Of a stretch of DNA of 64,000 nt, positions 23,418 through 39,500 are shown piece after piece (position 1 is the first letter of the stretch; every line of letters begins with the position of its first letter). The notes under the pieces were generated by a model. That model had not been told where the DNA came from. It ran no database searches and worked only from the letters and a program-made list of their open reading frames with translations. The DNA is from Daphnia carinata (taxonomy: Eukaryota > Arthropoda > Branchiopoda > Diplostraca > Daphniidae). A program made the position numbers and the translations under genes. The stretch spans positions 4,498,501-4,562,500 of the forward strand of contig NC_081331.1 in NCBI RefSeq assembly GCF_022539665.2, given 5' to 3'.

Positions 23418-23515
23418 CTAAAATTCTGTGAATGCAAAATAATAGCATTAAAAATACTTTTTCTATAGACAAAAAACCGAAAAGTACCTAATCTATGTTT
23501 TATGTTGAACTCGTG

Positions 23516-24092
23516 CTATTTCTGGGTTTCCGTACCACATCCATATTCAGCCCAAATACGGTCCCACAATTGTTCAGTTTCTTCACTGCATGAGCTTATT
23601 ACTAACAATTCTTTTAGTGCAGCACTAACAGAATTTAACTTTAACACACTGTCAGGTAGTGGACTGAATAACTAAGCAATAAATAATTGTTTTTTAAAAT
23701 TCTATACTTATTTTGAATTCTTATTTGAAAAGTTTAGGTACCTGGCTGTGTTCACCTAATGCCAACTCATCCTCACATTCAGTTAGGGATGAGTTTGGAA
23801 AAACCTCCTTCACTGTTTGGAAACTGTTCCGTTCCAATTTGTTCTTTTCCCCTAGCTGAGCTTGAAGACTCAAAATTTGAGCTACAAAACACAAATGAAT
23901 AAAAGCAAATCAATAGAATCATTACATATTAGGCCTTACCATCCTTAGTTTTGCTGTTATCTAATATTTTGTGTTGTTCCAATAATTGGGCCTGCAGCTT
24001 CATAATTTGATCTAATAAACAATAATTAATAATTGAAAACCAATATAATAATGTTTATACTTACCATTTTTTTGTTTTATTATCTTATCCAT
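23516..24092 (-). CDS. Spliced coiled-coil protein gene, mirror copy in right arm
   Basis: Exons in transcript order are 24092-24065, 24011-23940, 23881-23742 and 23671-23516, identical in length (28, 72, 140, 156 nt) to the left-arm copy. All splice sites and the TAG stop are preserved. I saw no substitution that breaks the frame; one intronic change (Gtt versus Att near 24045) distinguishes the copies. Function is unknown. Because both copies are intact, either can supply the protein. Their convergent orientation means overlapping transcripts would be fully complementary. Confidence 0.6.
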
Positions 24093-24336
24093 TTTTCAAT
24101 TGTTCCTCCAGCCACGCGTTGTTCTCCAGCCACGCTACTGAACTAACTGCGAATGGAATCCAATTGACTGAAATTGCCTACGCCAGTCATAACGAGTCTG
24201 AGCGGTAGATGGCTACGTGTCGGAAAAAAAGAAAAAAGTGTGATTTTTTTTTTTTTTTTGGCGAAATTTTTTTTTTTTTTTGTGTAAAACGGATTGCCAT
24301 ATTGCCATAGTAAAACGGATTGCCATAGTTTACGCC

Positions 24337-25972
24337 CCCCCCCTAAAAAAAACCCATTTATTTTTCTATTTTACTACTATCGTCATCTATCGGTCACTTT
24401 CTAGTTAATTCTCTACATACACTCAACGAATATTTCAGTTGCATCTCGCTTGCGCTGTAGCGTACTGGCGCTTGGGCTTATTAATTGGGGCTTAAATTTC
24501 TTTTCGGCAAAAACTGACACGCATCGGAATGGCTGAATACCACAGGATATACTCAAAATTGAGTGCTGATTCCGGAAAAATTTCTATATTTTTCATTAAA
24601 TTAATAGTTTTTGAAATACATCAAATTATATGTGCTGCATCGCATCGCGCTAGCGCTGGTCGTACTGCCGCTCTAGCATTGCGTTTAATATTAGGTATAA
24701 TTCAAAAACGATTGATTTGACGTAAAAATAAACCACGCTATCGAAATCAGCGTTTAATTTTGAATTTTCTGTGTGATTTTGATCGCATTCTAAGCGTTTT
24801 CCTTTTTTGCGGATTTTGACAAAAGCGGGAAGGCTATATGCCTTCTCACTTTTTCAATTTTGGCCAAAATTTAGATTTAATTTTAAATACATTTCCGATT
24901 GGAAATTGACCGAGAATCACAAAAATGAAGTTTATTTTTACATTGGGCTTGTAGCTTAAAAAAAAAACGGAAAAAACGGAAGAAAAAAAAGCCCGACTTT
25001 CTTGAAAAAAATCACGCCAGATGGCATGGAAGTGCAGTTTCTGTTAAAACTCAATCGATAAGCGGGAAGGAAACGCAGAATGTTGGCGTATGTAAAAAAT
25101 TCAGAATTTTACTGTTGGCAACTGTAGCCTTTGTTTTTTAGTTATTTATCGGCATCAATTAGAATCAAAGCATTCTAAAGAATGTTATCACAACAATCAG
25201 TTTGACTCGTCAGAAAAGGGTTTTTTTGTTCAATAACGAGTTCACTGGCCGCGGCAGGACGAGAAAGAATCCAGTTTGTTCTAAAGCACACAGGTAGCAA
25301 AGGTATGTAAGAGGTAATGAAGAAAATACGTCCGAAATTTCACGTCGAGCTCGCGACACGTCGGTGGATCGAGCCCCCTCCCTTTCCAGCGGTGTACGCA
25401 CATGTGAACAAAAAACACGCTTAAGAACGAATCAAAACGAATAAATAAACATGGAGCGATGAAAGATATCCGAAAGTAGAGACGATTACGCCACGCATAG
25501 AGAACAAAGAACATGGGTGTGTGAGTGTGTGTGCGGGGAGATTGCGGAATTCTGTGGAAAATATATGCACTTACAACTACAAAGACAATGAAAAAGGGCA
25601 TGAAAAATAACCGGTTTCATGTTTAGCTTACACGACAACTGGCGACAGCTGAAAATAAAAGTTCACATTTGTTTTCTGCACATGGAAATACTGGTAAAAT
25701 CGACTTTGATTTTAAAACATTTTTTTCCCTCTTTCTTTTTGCTTCTATTGCTCCTATATTTATTTATATACGACTTCACACTTGAACACAAATGAAAGTT
25801 CCCATCTTCCTCCTGAGTTTGACCTCCTCGTCACCAATAAAAACCGGATCGTGGCCCCCTAGTTGACGATGGAAGGAAAACGCCGATAACACGTGTAAGG
25901 AATACCAGGTAAGAAGGAAAGAATGTCATCTTAACGTACGTGCACCATCCGTCATCCAGTGGGTTGAACAGG

Positions 25973-26015
<43 letters not shown>

Positions 26016-29000
26016 TTTGAAATCAGGAACTCGAGAACTTGATTTCTTTCAACATTTTTTTTTAGTCTTTTGTTTTATTTATATCTGTTTGAATGTATTT
26101 TAACATGGCCAAACACTCGCACACGCACACACAAAGTGGGGAGGGTGGGGTTCTCGCCATGATGATCAATAATCGGGAGCCATTGATTGCGTCTGCTGAC
26201 ATTCGAAGGCGCTCGCAATAAAGAAATGAACAAACAGAATAAAAACCAGTTACTCGCACACACTCGCACTACAATAGCAAATCCATTTTCAGGAGGGGGA
26301 GAAAAAAAATAGCAAAGGGATGATGGGCAAAAAAATCCAACTATTGGTCGTAAGATGTAAATGAACACAACACAGCACTACCGATGATGATATAATAATA
26401 ACAGAACACGACGCGACTCAACTTCGAAAATTCAAAACTCGTACTAAAAAGAATAAACAAACAAACAAACAAATACATAGAGCAGCACAACATTTCTCAT
26501 TTGGTTGAAATTACAAATGAACAAAAAGAAATTCATTTTTGTTTTGTTTCCTTTTCTTTTCCCCTCTCGTTTTGCTTTGTAATGATGATTACCACAATTG
26601 ATGATTGTTGTCGTAATTTCGCATTTTTTTTTTTTTTGGCAAAATTTCTGACAGAAGAAAAGGAACGGGGAGTTAGTAGAAAACGAAAACACGATGATAT
26701 AATATATATATAAATGTATATCTAGGGGTGGAGGGGAGGGATTTCATAGGCGGAGGAAAATTTTGTTTTCTTTATCGAGAAAGGAAGGCCATTTTTTGTT
26801 ACGATTTTTTTTTATACACGGGGAGGTGTGTGTGCGTAAATATATATTTCCTTTTCATATATATTTTGCGGGCGGGAAATTTGAAAGGGAGAAAGACGGT
26901 GAGAGTAGAAACCATACGCACATTTGATATCAATGTGGAGGGAGAGGGGACAGTGGGAGCGGACTCTTTCTTTTGAGGCAATAGATGTTTTTGTTTTTTA
27001 AAGACGAACTGAAAGATGTGATCATCAGCAAAAAAAAAAAAAAAAAAAAATAATAATAACTCTTTTGGTTGGTGTGAATTCACATTGGCGTTGGCAACGT
27101 TGTCATCGGTGAAGAAAGATCTCAAACACCCGCACGATTACAAGGGAAAACAAATTGATGGGGAACAGGGCAAAGAAAACAGGCACACGCTAGCTCAAGT
27201 TGATAGAACTCGGCTTGAAATAATTATATCTAGAGCACACACACACACACACCCTCCCCTATATCCTATTGAAATTTCAGAGACGGGATCGACGAAGCCG
27301 CGCTTTTTTCATGTTTGAATTTTTTTTTGTTTTTTTGAATTTTTGAGCGTTGTAATCACCTTTGCCCTTTAACGCGACAATTGGTGAAGAGGAAAGAAAA
27401 AAAGAAGTACGAAAATCTTTAGCAAAAATAGGACCACACCCAACTTCGAATACTCTCTCTCATTCTCTCTCTCGGGTTGCGTTCTCCTCTCGGCAATAAG
27501 GTACTGGGCATCAATCAAAGTATCTCACATCACTTCTTGTAATAATAAAGGACACAAACGAAGTCAGTCATCGCTACGAATTAAAAAAATAAATAAATAA
27601 ATCAAGAAAAAGTGAGAAAGAAAAAGTTTTGGTTTGAACTGGGAAGAGACGCTCCTCAATCGATGCATGTTATCATTACTGACAGCCAAAAATTAACCGA
27701 TCACGAATGATGGATGCATTTTTTTTTTTTCCAAAATGAAATTTCTGTTTTGGCCGTATTTTTTGTTTGTTTGCGAAACAATTTTCGAAACGCCGATGCC
27801 CCACGAAAACAGTGAAAAACAACGGGGTATTTCACTTGTTCAATAATTCTTAATAACATTTAAAAAAATAGGTTTCTCTCGATAAGAACGAAAGAGAAAC
27901 AAAAAGCACGCAGCAGGATTGAACTTCTTGTCTTTGACAGAAAAAAAAATATACAGATAATTATAAAAAAAAAGTACGCACACACGTATTGATTTCTAAC
28001 ACAGCACGGCCCTGGGCCAATAATATTTGACCAGTTTCACAGAATAAAACTGTCACAGAAAAAGAGAGAGACCTGCCTCATTTTCGATTGAACAATGATA
28101 ATGATGAAAAAAAAAAATAGTCGACCCGTTCTGTGGGTTCTCTTTTGGTAGAAAAAGAAAATCGCCCACAACGAAAAAAAAAAAATATTTAATTAAATAA
28201 ATAACGAAAAAATAAAATTATAGGGTCGTAATGGTAGCGTTACAACAAATAGCAAATGGGTGGAGGCACTTCTGATAACTAAAATAACTCTTATCCAATG
28301 AGTAGTTCTACAACTGCCATATGCCATTTGCCGAGAGGCAAGAATAATTGGCGTGAATTGTCTTTTAGCAAGTCAAATTGTTTCCCACTAATTAGAAAAA
28401 ATGAAATTCTTTTTGGTCTCTTCTTCACTCGTCTTTACTCAACATTTTCTTTTTCTTTCTTTCTCACAACCTTTTTTTTTTCTTTTTTTTTTTTCTCTCT
28501 TTTGTGCTGCCAATTAAGAAATCCCATCGCGGTAAGAGATGGAAATACGAAAGAGTTAGGAGGAAAAAAAAATGACACAGGTTTCCTACAAGTTTTGTTT
28601 TTTGCTTTTGACGAAAGGGAGCGAAAACGTCTCATATCCGCTTGTGCACCATTTTTCTTATTACATAATCTACTAGTTCTACATATACTCTCAAATTGTT
28701 TGTCACTTTTTCTCGCAATCTGTTCGCAGTCTTTCAGGCACTATCACTGATCACTTGTCCGAAAAATTTAGGTACAGGGTTAGAAGGGGGGAGGGCGGGA
28801 TAACTGTTGCATCTTTTCAAACTTTTTGATATAAGGATCTTTGGCGCCATCGAAAAAATTGATTCAAAAGCGAATCCAAAAGTGCAAAAGCTTCGTTCAA
28901 AGAGCAGGGCTGGAGCAGGACTCGATTAGGTTTCTTTTTTTTGTTTTTTGTTTTTTTGCTTTCCACAGAAATCGGGTTGTTAAAATTGTGTTGTTTTTTT

Positions 29001-29625
29001 TTTTTTCTGGGAAATGCTGAAATTGTCTTTACTGCCTCCCCCCCCCCTCCCATTTGCCCATCTAAAGAAAAAATGGAAAAAAAAAATTATTATCGAAAAA
29101 GAATTGTTTCCTGACTTATTTGAGTGCATGTGTGTGTGTGTGTGTGTTTGTGTTTCCTTCCGAGGGAGATGCACAATAAAGAGATAGTCTGCGAGAGAGA
29201 GAGAGAGAGAGAGAGTAGACAAAGAGTTTGCAAACAAAACTATTTCCCCGGTCCGTGGGTACTGGATGTTGAGTTTGGTTGTTGGGCTTGCTGGGCGATG
29301 TTTGTTTTCTCGCTTTGTGTGTGTGTGTGTGTGTTTGTGTTTTATTTTGTTTTCTTTTTTTTTTTTCCTTTTCTTTGGAGTCAATCTTTTTAAGACGCGC
29401 CCCATTCGGCAATGCGAGGCCTTTTGTGTAACGGCATCGAATCGTATTCTGAATGGCTATGATGACCCGGATCTGGCGACGACCCTATTTGGACATAATA
29501 ATAATGATAACAATAAATTATTTCACGTTTCCTCATTACATAACGTCAAACTTGAATTTCCATGCCCTTCTTCTTCAGAGTTGGAAAATTATTTCATTAT
29601 TTTTTTGTTTCGTTTTCATCTCTGA
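24337..29625. other. Non-coding stretch; right part probably mef2 3' UTR
   Basis: No splice-bounded coding segments were found. On the minus strand the mef2 stop codon is at 29626, and candidate AATAAA signals downstream lie near 26075-26080 and 25752-25757. A 3' UTR of 3-4 kb is therefore possible but unproven. The interval is full of homopolymers, GT/CA tracts (29131-29149, 29318-29334, 27237-27251) and a GA tract (29194-29215), which produce the spurious open frames there. Confidence 0.4.
25974..26012 (+). repeat. Poly(C) tract, 39 nt
   Basis: An uninterrupted run of 39 C residues. Such a run may form an i-motif or G-quadruplex and its length is likely to be a sequencing estimate. Confidence 0.95.
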
Positions 29626-33952
<4,327 letters not shown>

Positions 33953-35382
33953 GTTGTTGTTGTTGCCGCTGTTGCTGTTGATGATGGTGCTGCCGCTGAT
34001 GCCTACCTCAGCTTCGCCGCCTCCGCCCGCGCCTCCGCCGACCCTTCTTCTCCGTCTTTCGGACACTTCCAAAATGTGATGTCACTCGTTCAGAGTGAAT
34101 TTCTTCTTGTTTTAAATTTTGTTTTTTTAATCTTGTTCTTTTTTTTTTTTCCCCGTTTATCCTCGTACACCAACAGAAGATTTCACTACAATCAACGATG
34201 GTCCTCCACTTTTATTTTGTTGTCTATAAAATTTTATAGTGGAGGAATGACGGTGCGCACGTCTCGCGGTTACGTGTCTGGAAGGATGGATGAACAACAA
34301 GACCCGTCGTCACCACATTAAAAAAAAAAAAATAAATAAATAATAAAAAAAAATCCACTGCTGCTACTGGGCTTTATGCGTCTCGTCGGAATTGCTACGT
34401 ATTTTCCCGCTATTGTTTTTCTTTTGCTTCTCTCCTTGGATTCTCTTCTTTTTTTGGGGGTTGCCCAAAAAAGAGCCCGATGGTAAAAAACAAAAAAAAA
34501 AAAAGGTCCCCCCTTTTTTTTTTGCGCTGCTTAGCCGACGACAATCATTGGCACTGTTTGTTTTTTTTTTGTGGAAGAAAAAGAAAAAAAAAAAAAAAAA
34601 AGAAAAAATGCATTAATTAATCAGAATTTAAAAAGAACAAGGGGAAATCAACAAAAGGTAAATACAGGTTATTTAAATATTTAACACTGGAGCGTAGTGG
34701 TGCTGCTACTGTTTGAAACACAGACATTGTGTTAACGCTTTCCGTCCCACTGGCACGTCTCGCCATCCTAACTAGCCGACCACAATTTTGTTCCATAAGG
34801 TGTAAATAGTGTCTTACTCTACGCCCACTTTGCTCTTTTCTACAACTCGCGGACAAGAAAGAGGAATTTTCTCGTCTATGCACGTGAGTTTTTTTTTTTT
34901 TCCTCTTTCCGTGTGAATCGACTGTCTTCTTCCCTCGCGTCGTCATTTTGCGCTCCGTTACGAACCGTTTTCTTTTATTTCTTTCTTTTTTGCTGCTTAA
35001 TTTTCTTGAAACAACAACAACAAAAAAAAAATTATCTTCCGTTTGCTCATGCCCTCCTTTTTATTTTCACGTTGTCTTTTTTTTTTTCTTTTGGAAAATA
35101 AAAAATAATAACACGATCTACCCAGAAAGGAAACGTTCACCCTTTCAACGGCCCCCCTTTTTTTTTTCAAAACTGTTTGAACTTGCAATGTCCCAACATG
35201 ATTGGCCAATGTTGCCGCCAACGTGTTACGCAGTAGCGGTCCTACTTCTTCACGTCGGCCATTGCCTGTGCAAAAAACCACAAACCACCCGGAATAGTTG
35301 CCCCTATATTTATATGTAGTCGTACGTGCACACGGTTACCCAACAACAACACCGCCATTCACGTTCGTAACAAACTCACTAG

Positions 35383-35387
<5 letters not shown>

Positions 35388-35438
<51 letters not shown>
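35388..35438 (+). repeat. (CT)n microsatellite
   Basis: About 25 CT units, followed by a poly(T) stretch. GAGA-type runs can act as promoter or nucleosome-positioning elements, but here it may be only a microsatellite. Confidence 0.95.
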
Positions 35439-35446
<8 letters not shown>

Positions 35447-35541
35447 TTTCTTTTTTCAAAAAGGAATTTCACTGTATGTGTATGCGTGTCGCATTTAGAA
35501 ATGCCGAAAATGAACACACACAGACACACACAAACTGAAGC

Positions 35542-35568
<27 letters not shown>
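35542..35568 (+). repeat. (AT)n microsatellite within CA-rich tract
   Basis: About 13 AT units flanked on both sides by CACACA sequence, followed by further CA tracts at 35721-35741. Confidence 0.9.
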
Positions 35569-35576
<8 letters not shown>

Positions 35577-36297
35577 GGTAGGTGTACACGCACCGTTGTG
35601 GTTGGAGTCAAGGAGGGCGGTGGGGGTAGGTGGGCAAATTCTTCGCGGTGTATAGCCACACGCGCGCACATGTACACACAGACACACGGAGGCACGGAGG
35701 CACAGACACACATACATACATATACACACACACACACACAGAGGCGCGCGTATACAATTTTAGGGGGGTTCCTTCTCGTTTAGTGTGTGTGGCGGGTGTT
35801 AGACGGCAGCGTCGAAGTGAAAAGATAGTATAGCAAGACTACGATGGTAAAAAAACGGAGAGCGAAATCGCCGAGAGCACGCGACGCACCAGACGGCTCA
35901 AAATAGAGGCGCAACGGCGACTGGGCTTAAAAATAGCCGGCGACGCACTGAGGACCCCCGAAACAAGAACACACGGGCTAAAGCCACGGGCCCAAGCCAA
36001 AGCAAAACCAAAAAGCATAGGGCGGAGGAGGTGGAGGGGGAGGAGGGAGGAAAAGGAGGAGGACTTGGGCCGGAGTAGGTGAAAGAAAAAAAAAAAAAAG
36101 AAGCAAAAAAGAGGAAAATATATATATACAAAAAAAAAAAAGGGACAAACTCTTGCCATGCTATACTGAGAGGATATGGGGGAAAACGGGAGGGGACGAG
36201 AGGCCGAAAACATTCGGGACCGACACCGTCACAAACCCCCCCACATCCAACCCCTTTTTTTTTTTTTTGACTTGGGCGACGCTACCGGCGCTCACCT

Positions 36298-36500
36298 GCC
36301 ATTGGCTCGCCTCGTGCCGCTGACGACATGCAAGGAGGAGGAGCTCTCTTGGCCTCCGCCGCAACAGCGCAACGTAAGTACAGTATCCGTCAACGAGCAG
36401 AGAGGATACCGCGTCTCTCTCTTTTTTTTCTCAGACCCAGTTCCGTACCCAACATCACCACCACCACCTCCTCCTGCTTCAACCCCACCCAGTGAAAAAC
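36298..36500 (-). other. Candidate mef2 5' UTR exon (proximal)
   Basis: On the minus strand the segment ends in CCAATGGCAG followed by GTGAGCG, a good donor, and the segment is GC-richer than its surroundings. It lies 2.3 kb upstream of the mef2 start codon. The 5' boundary is not defined by the sequence, and no open frame matters here. Confidence 0.2.
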
Positions 36501-39500
36501 AAACAAAAAAAAAAAGTAAATGTAAAACCCACAAAAGATTCTAATAAATGAGCTGTTCTGCACACAATAAAGACAATGCGCATATATTTTACTGACTGGC
36601 AGTTTTCTCTTGCGTTTCAATTGAAATGACATTTAAGATCAATCGGATACCAACAACGTAATCTGGGGCGGCTGTTCGTGCGAACGAATGCGCGCTTACG
36701 TCTAATTTACATGTCATTACGAAACTCTCGCTAGTCGAATGAATGAGAATTAAAAAAAAAAAAAATGGCCAAGGACGGTCAATGTCTTAGCATCTATTTA
36801 ATTTCAACATCTTATTTTTTTTTTTCTTTTCAAATAAAAAATTTGAATTAAAAACCAATCAAAGACAGGTAAATAAAAAAAATTAGGAAAAGAAACGGGA
36901 GAGCCTTGATCGAAGACCAAACGTGGAAGAGACACTTATTTTCTTCAGTCGTCCAAAATTCAATTACGACACGAGTGCTGCTATACTTAAAAAGAAAAGG
37001 GCAAGAATAAAGTTAGCAACAGATTGCCGTCATCGATTGAAATAAGCAAAAAAGAAAAAAAACTAAATTAAAAATTAAATCACACGTCTATGCAAAACGA
37101 AACCCTATCGGCATTCAAAAGTCACGCTGGGAGATCCCAGTGCGGTTGCTGGTTTGATAACGACGTCATCAATCTCTTTCGCTTTGTAATACTACGCGGT
37201 TGGGGTTTTTTTTTTTTTTTTTAGAAAAAAATAAGAAAAACATAAAAGATGGAATAAAAACAAACTTGAAGCTGTGCACGGTAGCTAAACTGTCTGAACA
37301 AAATTTTCAATGTTGGCCTCGATGGGGGACCTTCATGTCTCTCCCACGTCGATCCGTCTCCTTTACCCCCCCCCCCCCCCCCCTCGGAGGATGTAATGAA
37401 GAATCAGAACTTCTTCCTTGTTCGCGTCTCTTACAAAGCGGAGAGCAGCAAAGAAAAAAAAAATGAAAACACAACAATGCCAATCGTTTGGGTTGTTGAT
37501 CAAAAAAAAAAAAAAAAGAAAAAAGGGAGAACTAACGGTACACTCTGTAAGACAAACAGACGGGGATTGCGCGAACGTGATCCGGCTGCTCTTTTTCGCT
37601 ACGTGTGTAAACTTGTTGCGGCCATCGAACCGTACGATCCTACTTGCTCTCTAGCAAATAATAAAAAAAAAATCTATTTTTTATTTTCTATTTTACCAAT
37701 GCACTTTATGGGGAAAAAAAATATATATACAATCGAAATGTCAATAGATACGCGTACACACAACGGATCATCTAGTTTGCAATGTTGTCCTTCGTCTTGT
37801 CCGCACAATGGCGGAGGGTTCACGTTACACACGAAAATAAAAAAGCCTTTTCTTCTGCTTGTATGTGTGTGTGTGTGTGTGTGGAGTTGTCAGGTTCAAG
37901 ACAGTCGGGGATGGATGTTATCAAGTCGATTGAATCATATACCATAACAACGAGTAAACGTTGGACAGGTGTATCGTGCCTGTTACATCGTTTCTATATC
38001 GGGCACGACTATTGTTTAGACTATTATAATAATACACACACGCACACACACACGAATATAGCACACGTAACCTACATGTGTGTAAGTATATTTCTGGCAA
38101 AGTTCTTCTTTCCCGAAATACTTTGGCGAAAATCAAAAAATAAAACCTCATCGGCACTGAGTGCCCGTCGTCTTTCTTATTTTTGGGTTTTAGGATTTTT
38201 CTTGTTTTTTTTTTTTTTTTTTTTTTCTTCTCCTTTTTCACATCCAAATCCACCTTTTTTTTTTTACCCGTCTTCTTCACTTTTTCAGCCCGCCCTCAAC
38301 AAACTCGTAGCGTTCTGTGTCCGGTGTCATGTCTGTGCTCAAACACTCGTCTAACTGAAATCTAGCAAACCGCCAACCAAACTCGATCGAAAAGCCGAAC
38401 AAACCGCAGCAACATGTTAACGAACTCGAAGTTTTTGTGGCTTGTTATCAAATCATTTTTCCCACTCACCCCCTTGAAAAAAACAAACACGTTGTGCTAA
38501 TATTTTCTAGCTTTTTTTTTTTGTTTGTTTCTTTGAACCATTTTTTTTTTGTTTTCTTGGATCGTGCTCAAACAAGTTATTGGCGAAAAAAACAAAAATC
38601 TATCAAGATTTATCCCCCCCCCCCCCCCAAAAAAAAATGCCAATTTTCCAAATCGGAATGAGACGCATCTCGTGTTACAAGTGTTACGCGTCTCACGCGG
38701 ATTAGTCGAGGAGAAAAAAAAAATTGGGACCAGAAAGAGCCGGTAGAGTTTGAAAGGAGTGACCGTCTTCATGCTCGATGTGACGCTCATCTCAACTTAT
38801 AAAGTAAAAGACAGCGGAGATGACAGCAAAGAAAGGACGGGAAAAAAAAGGAAAAACGATGAAAACGGAAGTCGTGTCGAGAGCGTGTCCGGTCGTCTCC
38901 GGGAGCTCAACATCCTCCCCTCTCAACCATCTCTGGCAGGAGCAGCAGGTGCAGGAGCAATCAACTTGACGTTAAGCAAAGAAACACAAGAAGAGCGGCA
39001 CACTGTTGCTCCTTTTTGGCTGCAGAAAGTCCAGGGGGGATGTAAGGAAATGGGGGACGGAATACGAACGGAACAGAGAAGCGACGCAGCCGGTAACAAA
39101 AAAAAAAAAAAAAAAATTTAACGGATCCGCTTTTTTAATTTTGAAAAAATGAACTCCTAAGTTTGATTCCGTCATCTGGTCGACATGTACGTCCCACCCT
39201 TAAGCCTTTAAATCGTTTCTTACAGCCCGTTGTGTTCCCCAATCCTTCCCCTACTCTAAAGGGATAACAATATCCGCTTTAATTAAATAACATCACATTG
39301 CATTATGGAAGATTAAAGAGGCTGATGCGTCATGAGGACTTCCGGGTTTCGTAAATGATTGCGACACAACGCAAGCTGATGCTGATGATGTGCGCTCTTG
39401 TGTTGGACGGCTGAAAAATTCCAAAATGAGCTCCCTTTCGCTCCTGCCCTCCCGCACTGGGGTGTCTGTAATGAAACATCGACGTTCACGATGGCGTCGT

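Larger units (their letters stand above)
22047..24336 (-). repeat. Right arm of the 5.1 kb inverted repeat
   Basis: This is the mirror copy of 19241-21543, separated from it by about 500 bp. Its outer edge has an extra tandem copy of the TGGCAATCCGTTTTAC motif and longer poly(A)/poly(T) tracts. I saw no recognisable transposase, no terminal inverted repeat typical of a named superfamily, and no clear target-site duplication at the outer edges, so the origin is unknown. Confidence 0.95.

Noticed and set aside
19241-24336. Palindrome as a known DNA transposon, LTR element or CRISPR-like array
   Set aside because: No transposase, reverse transcriptase, LTRs, direct spaced repeats or clear target-site duplication were visible.
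29116-29412. Open frames of about 100 codons rich in HTHTHT, SLSLSL and KKK
   Set aside because: They translate GT, GA and homopolymer tracts and are not genes.
35927-35936. TTAAAAATAG, a MEF2-site match upstream of mef2 (also at 41692, 18035 and CTAAAAATAG at 3837), suggesting autoregulation
   Set aside because: The degenerate consensus is expected roughly 15-20 times by chance in 64 kb of this base composition, so the matches carry no weight alone.
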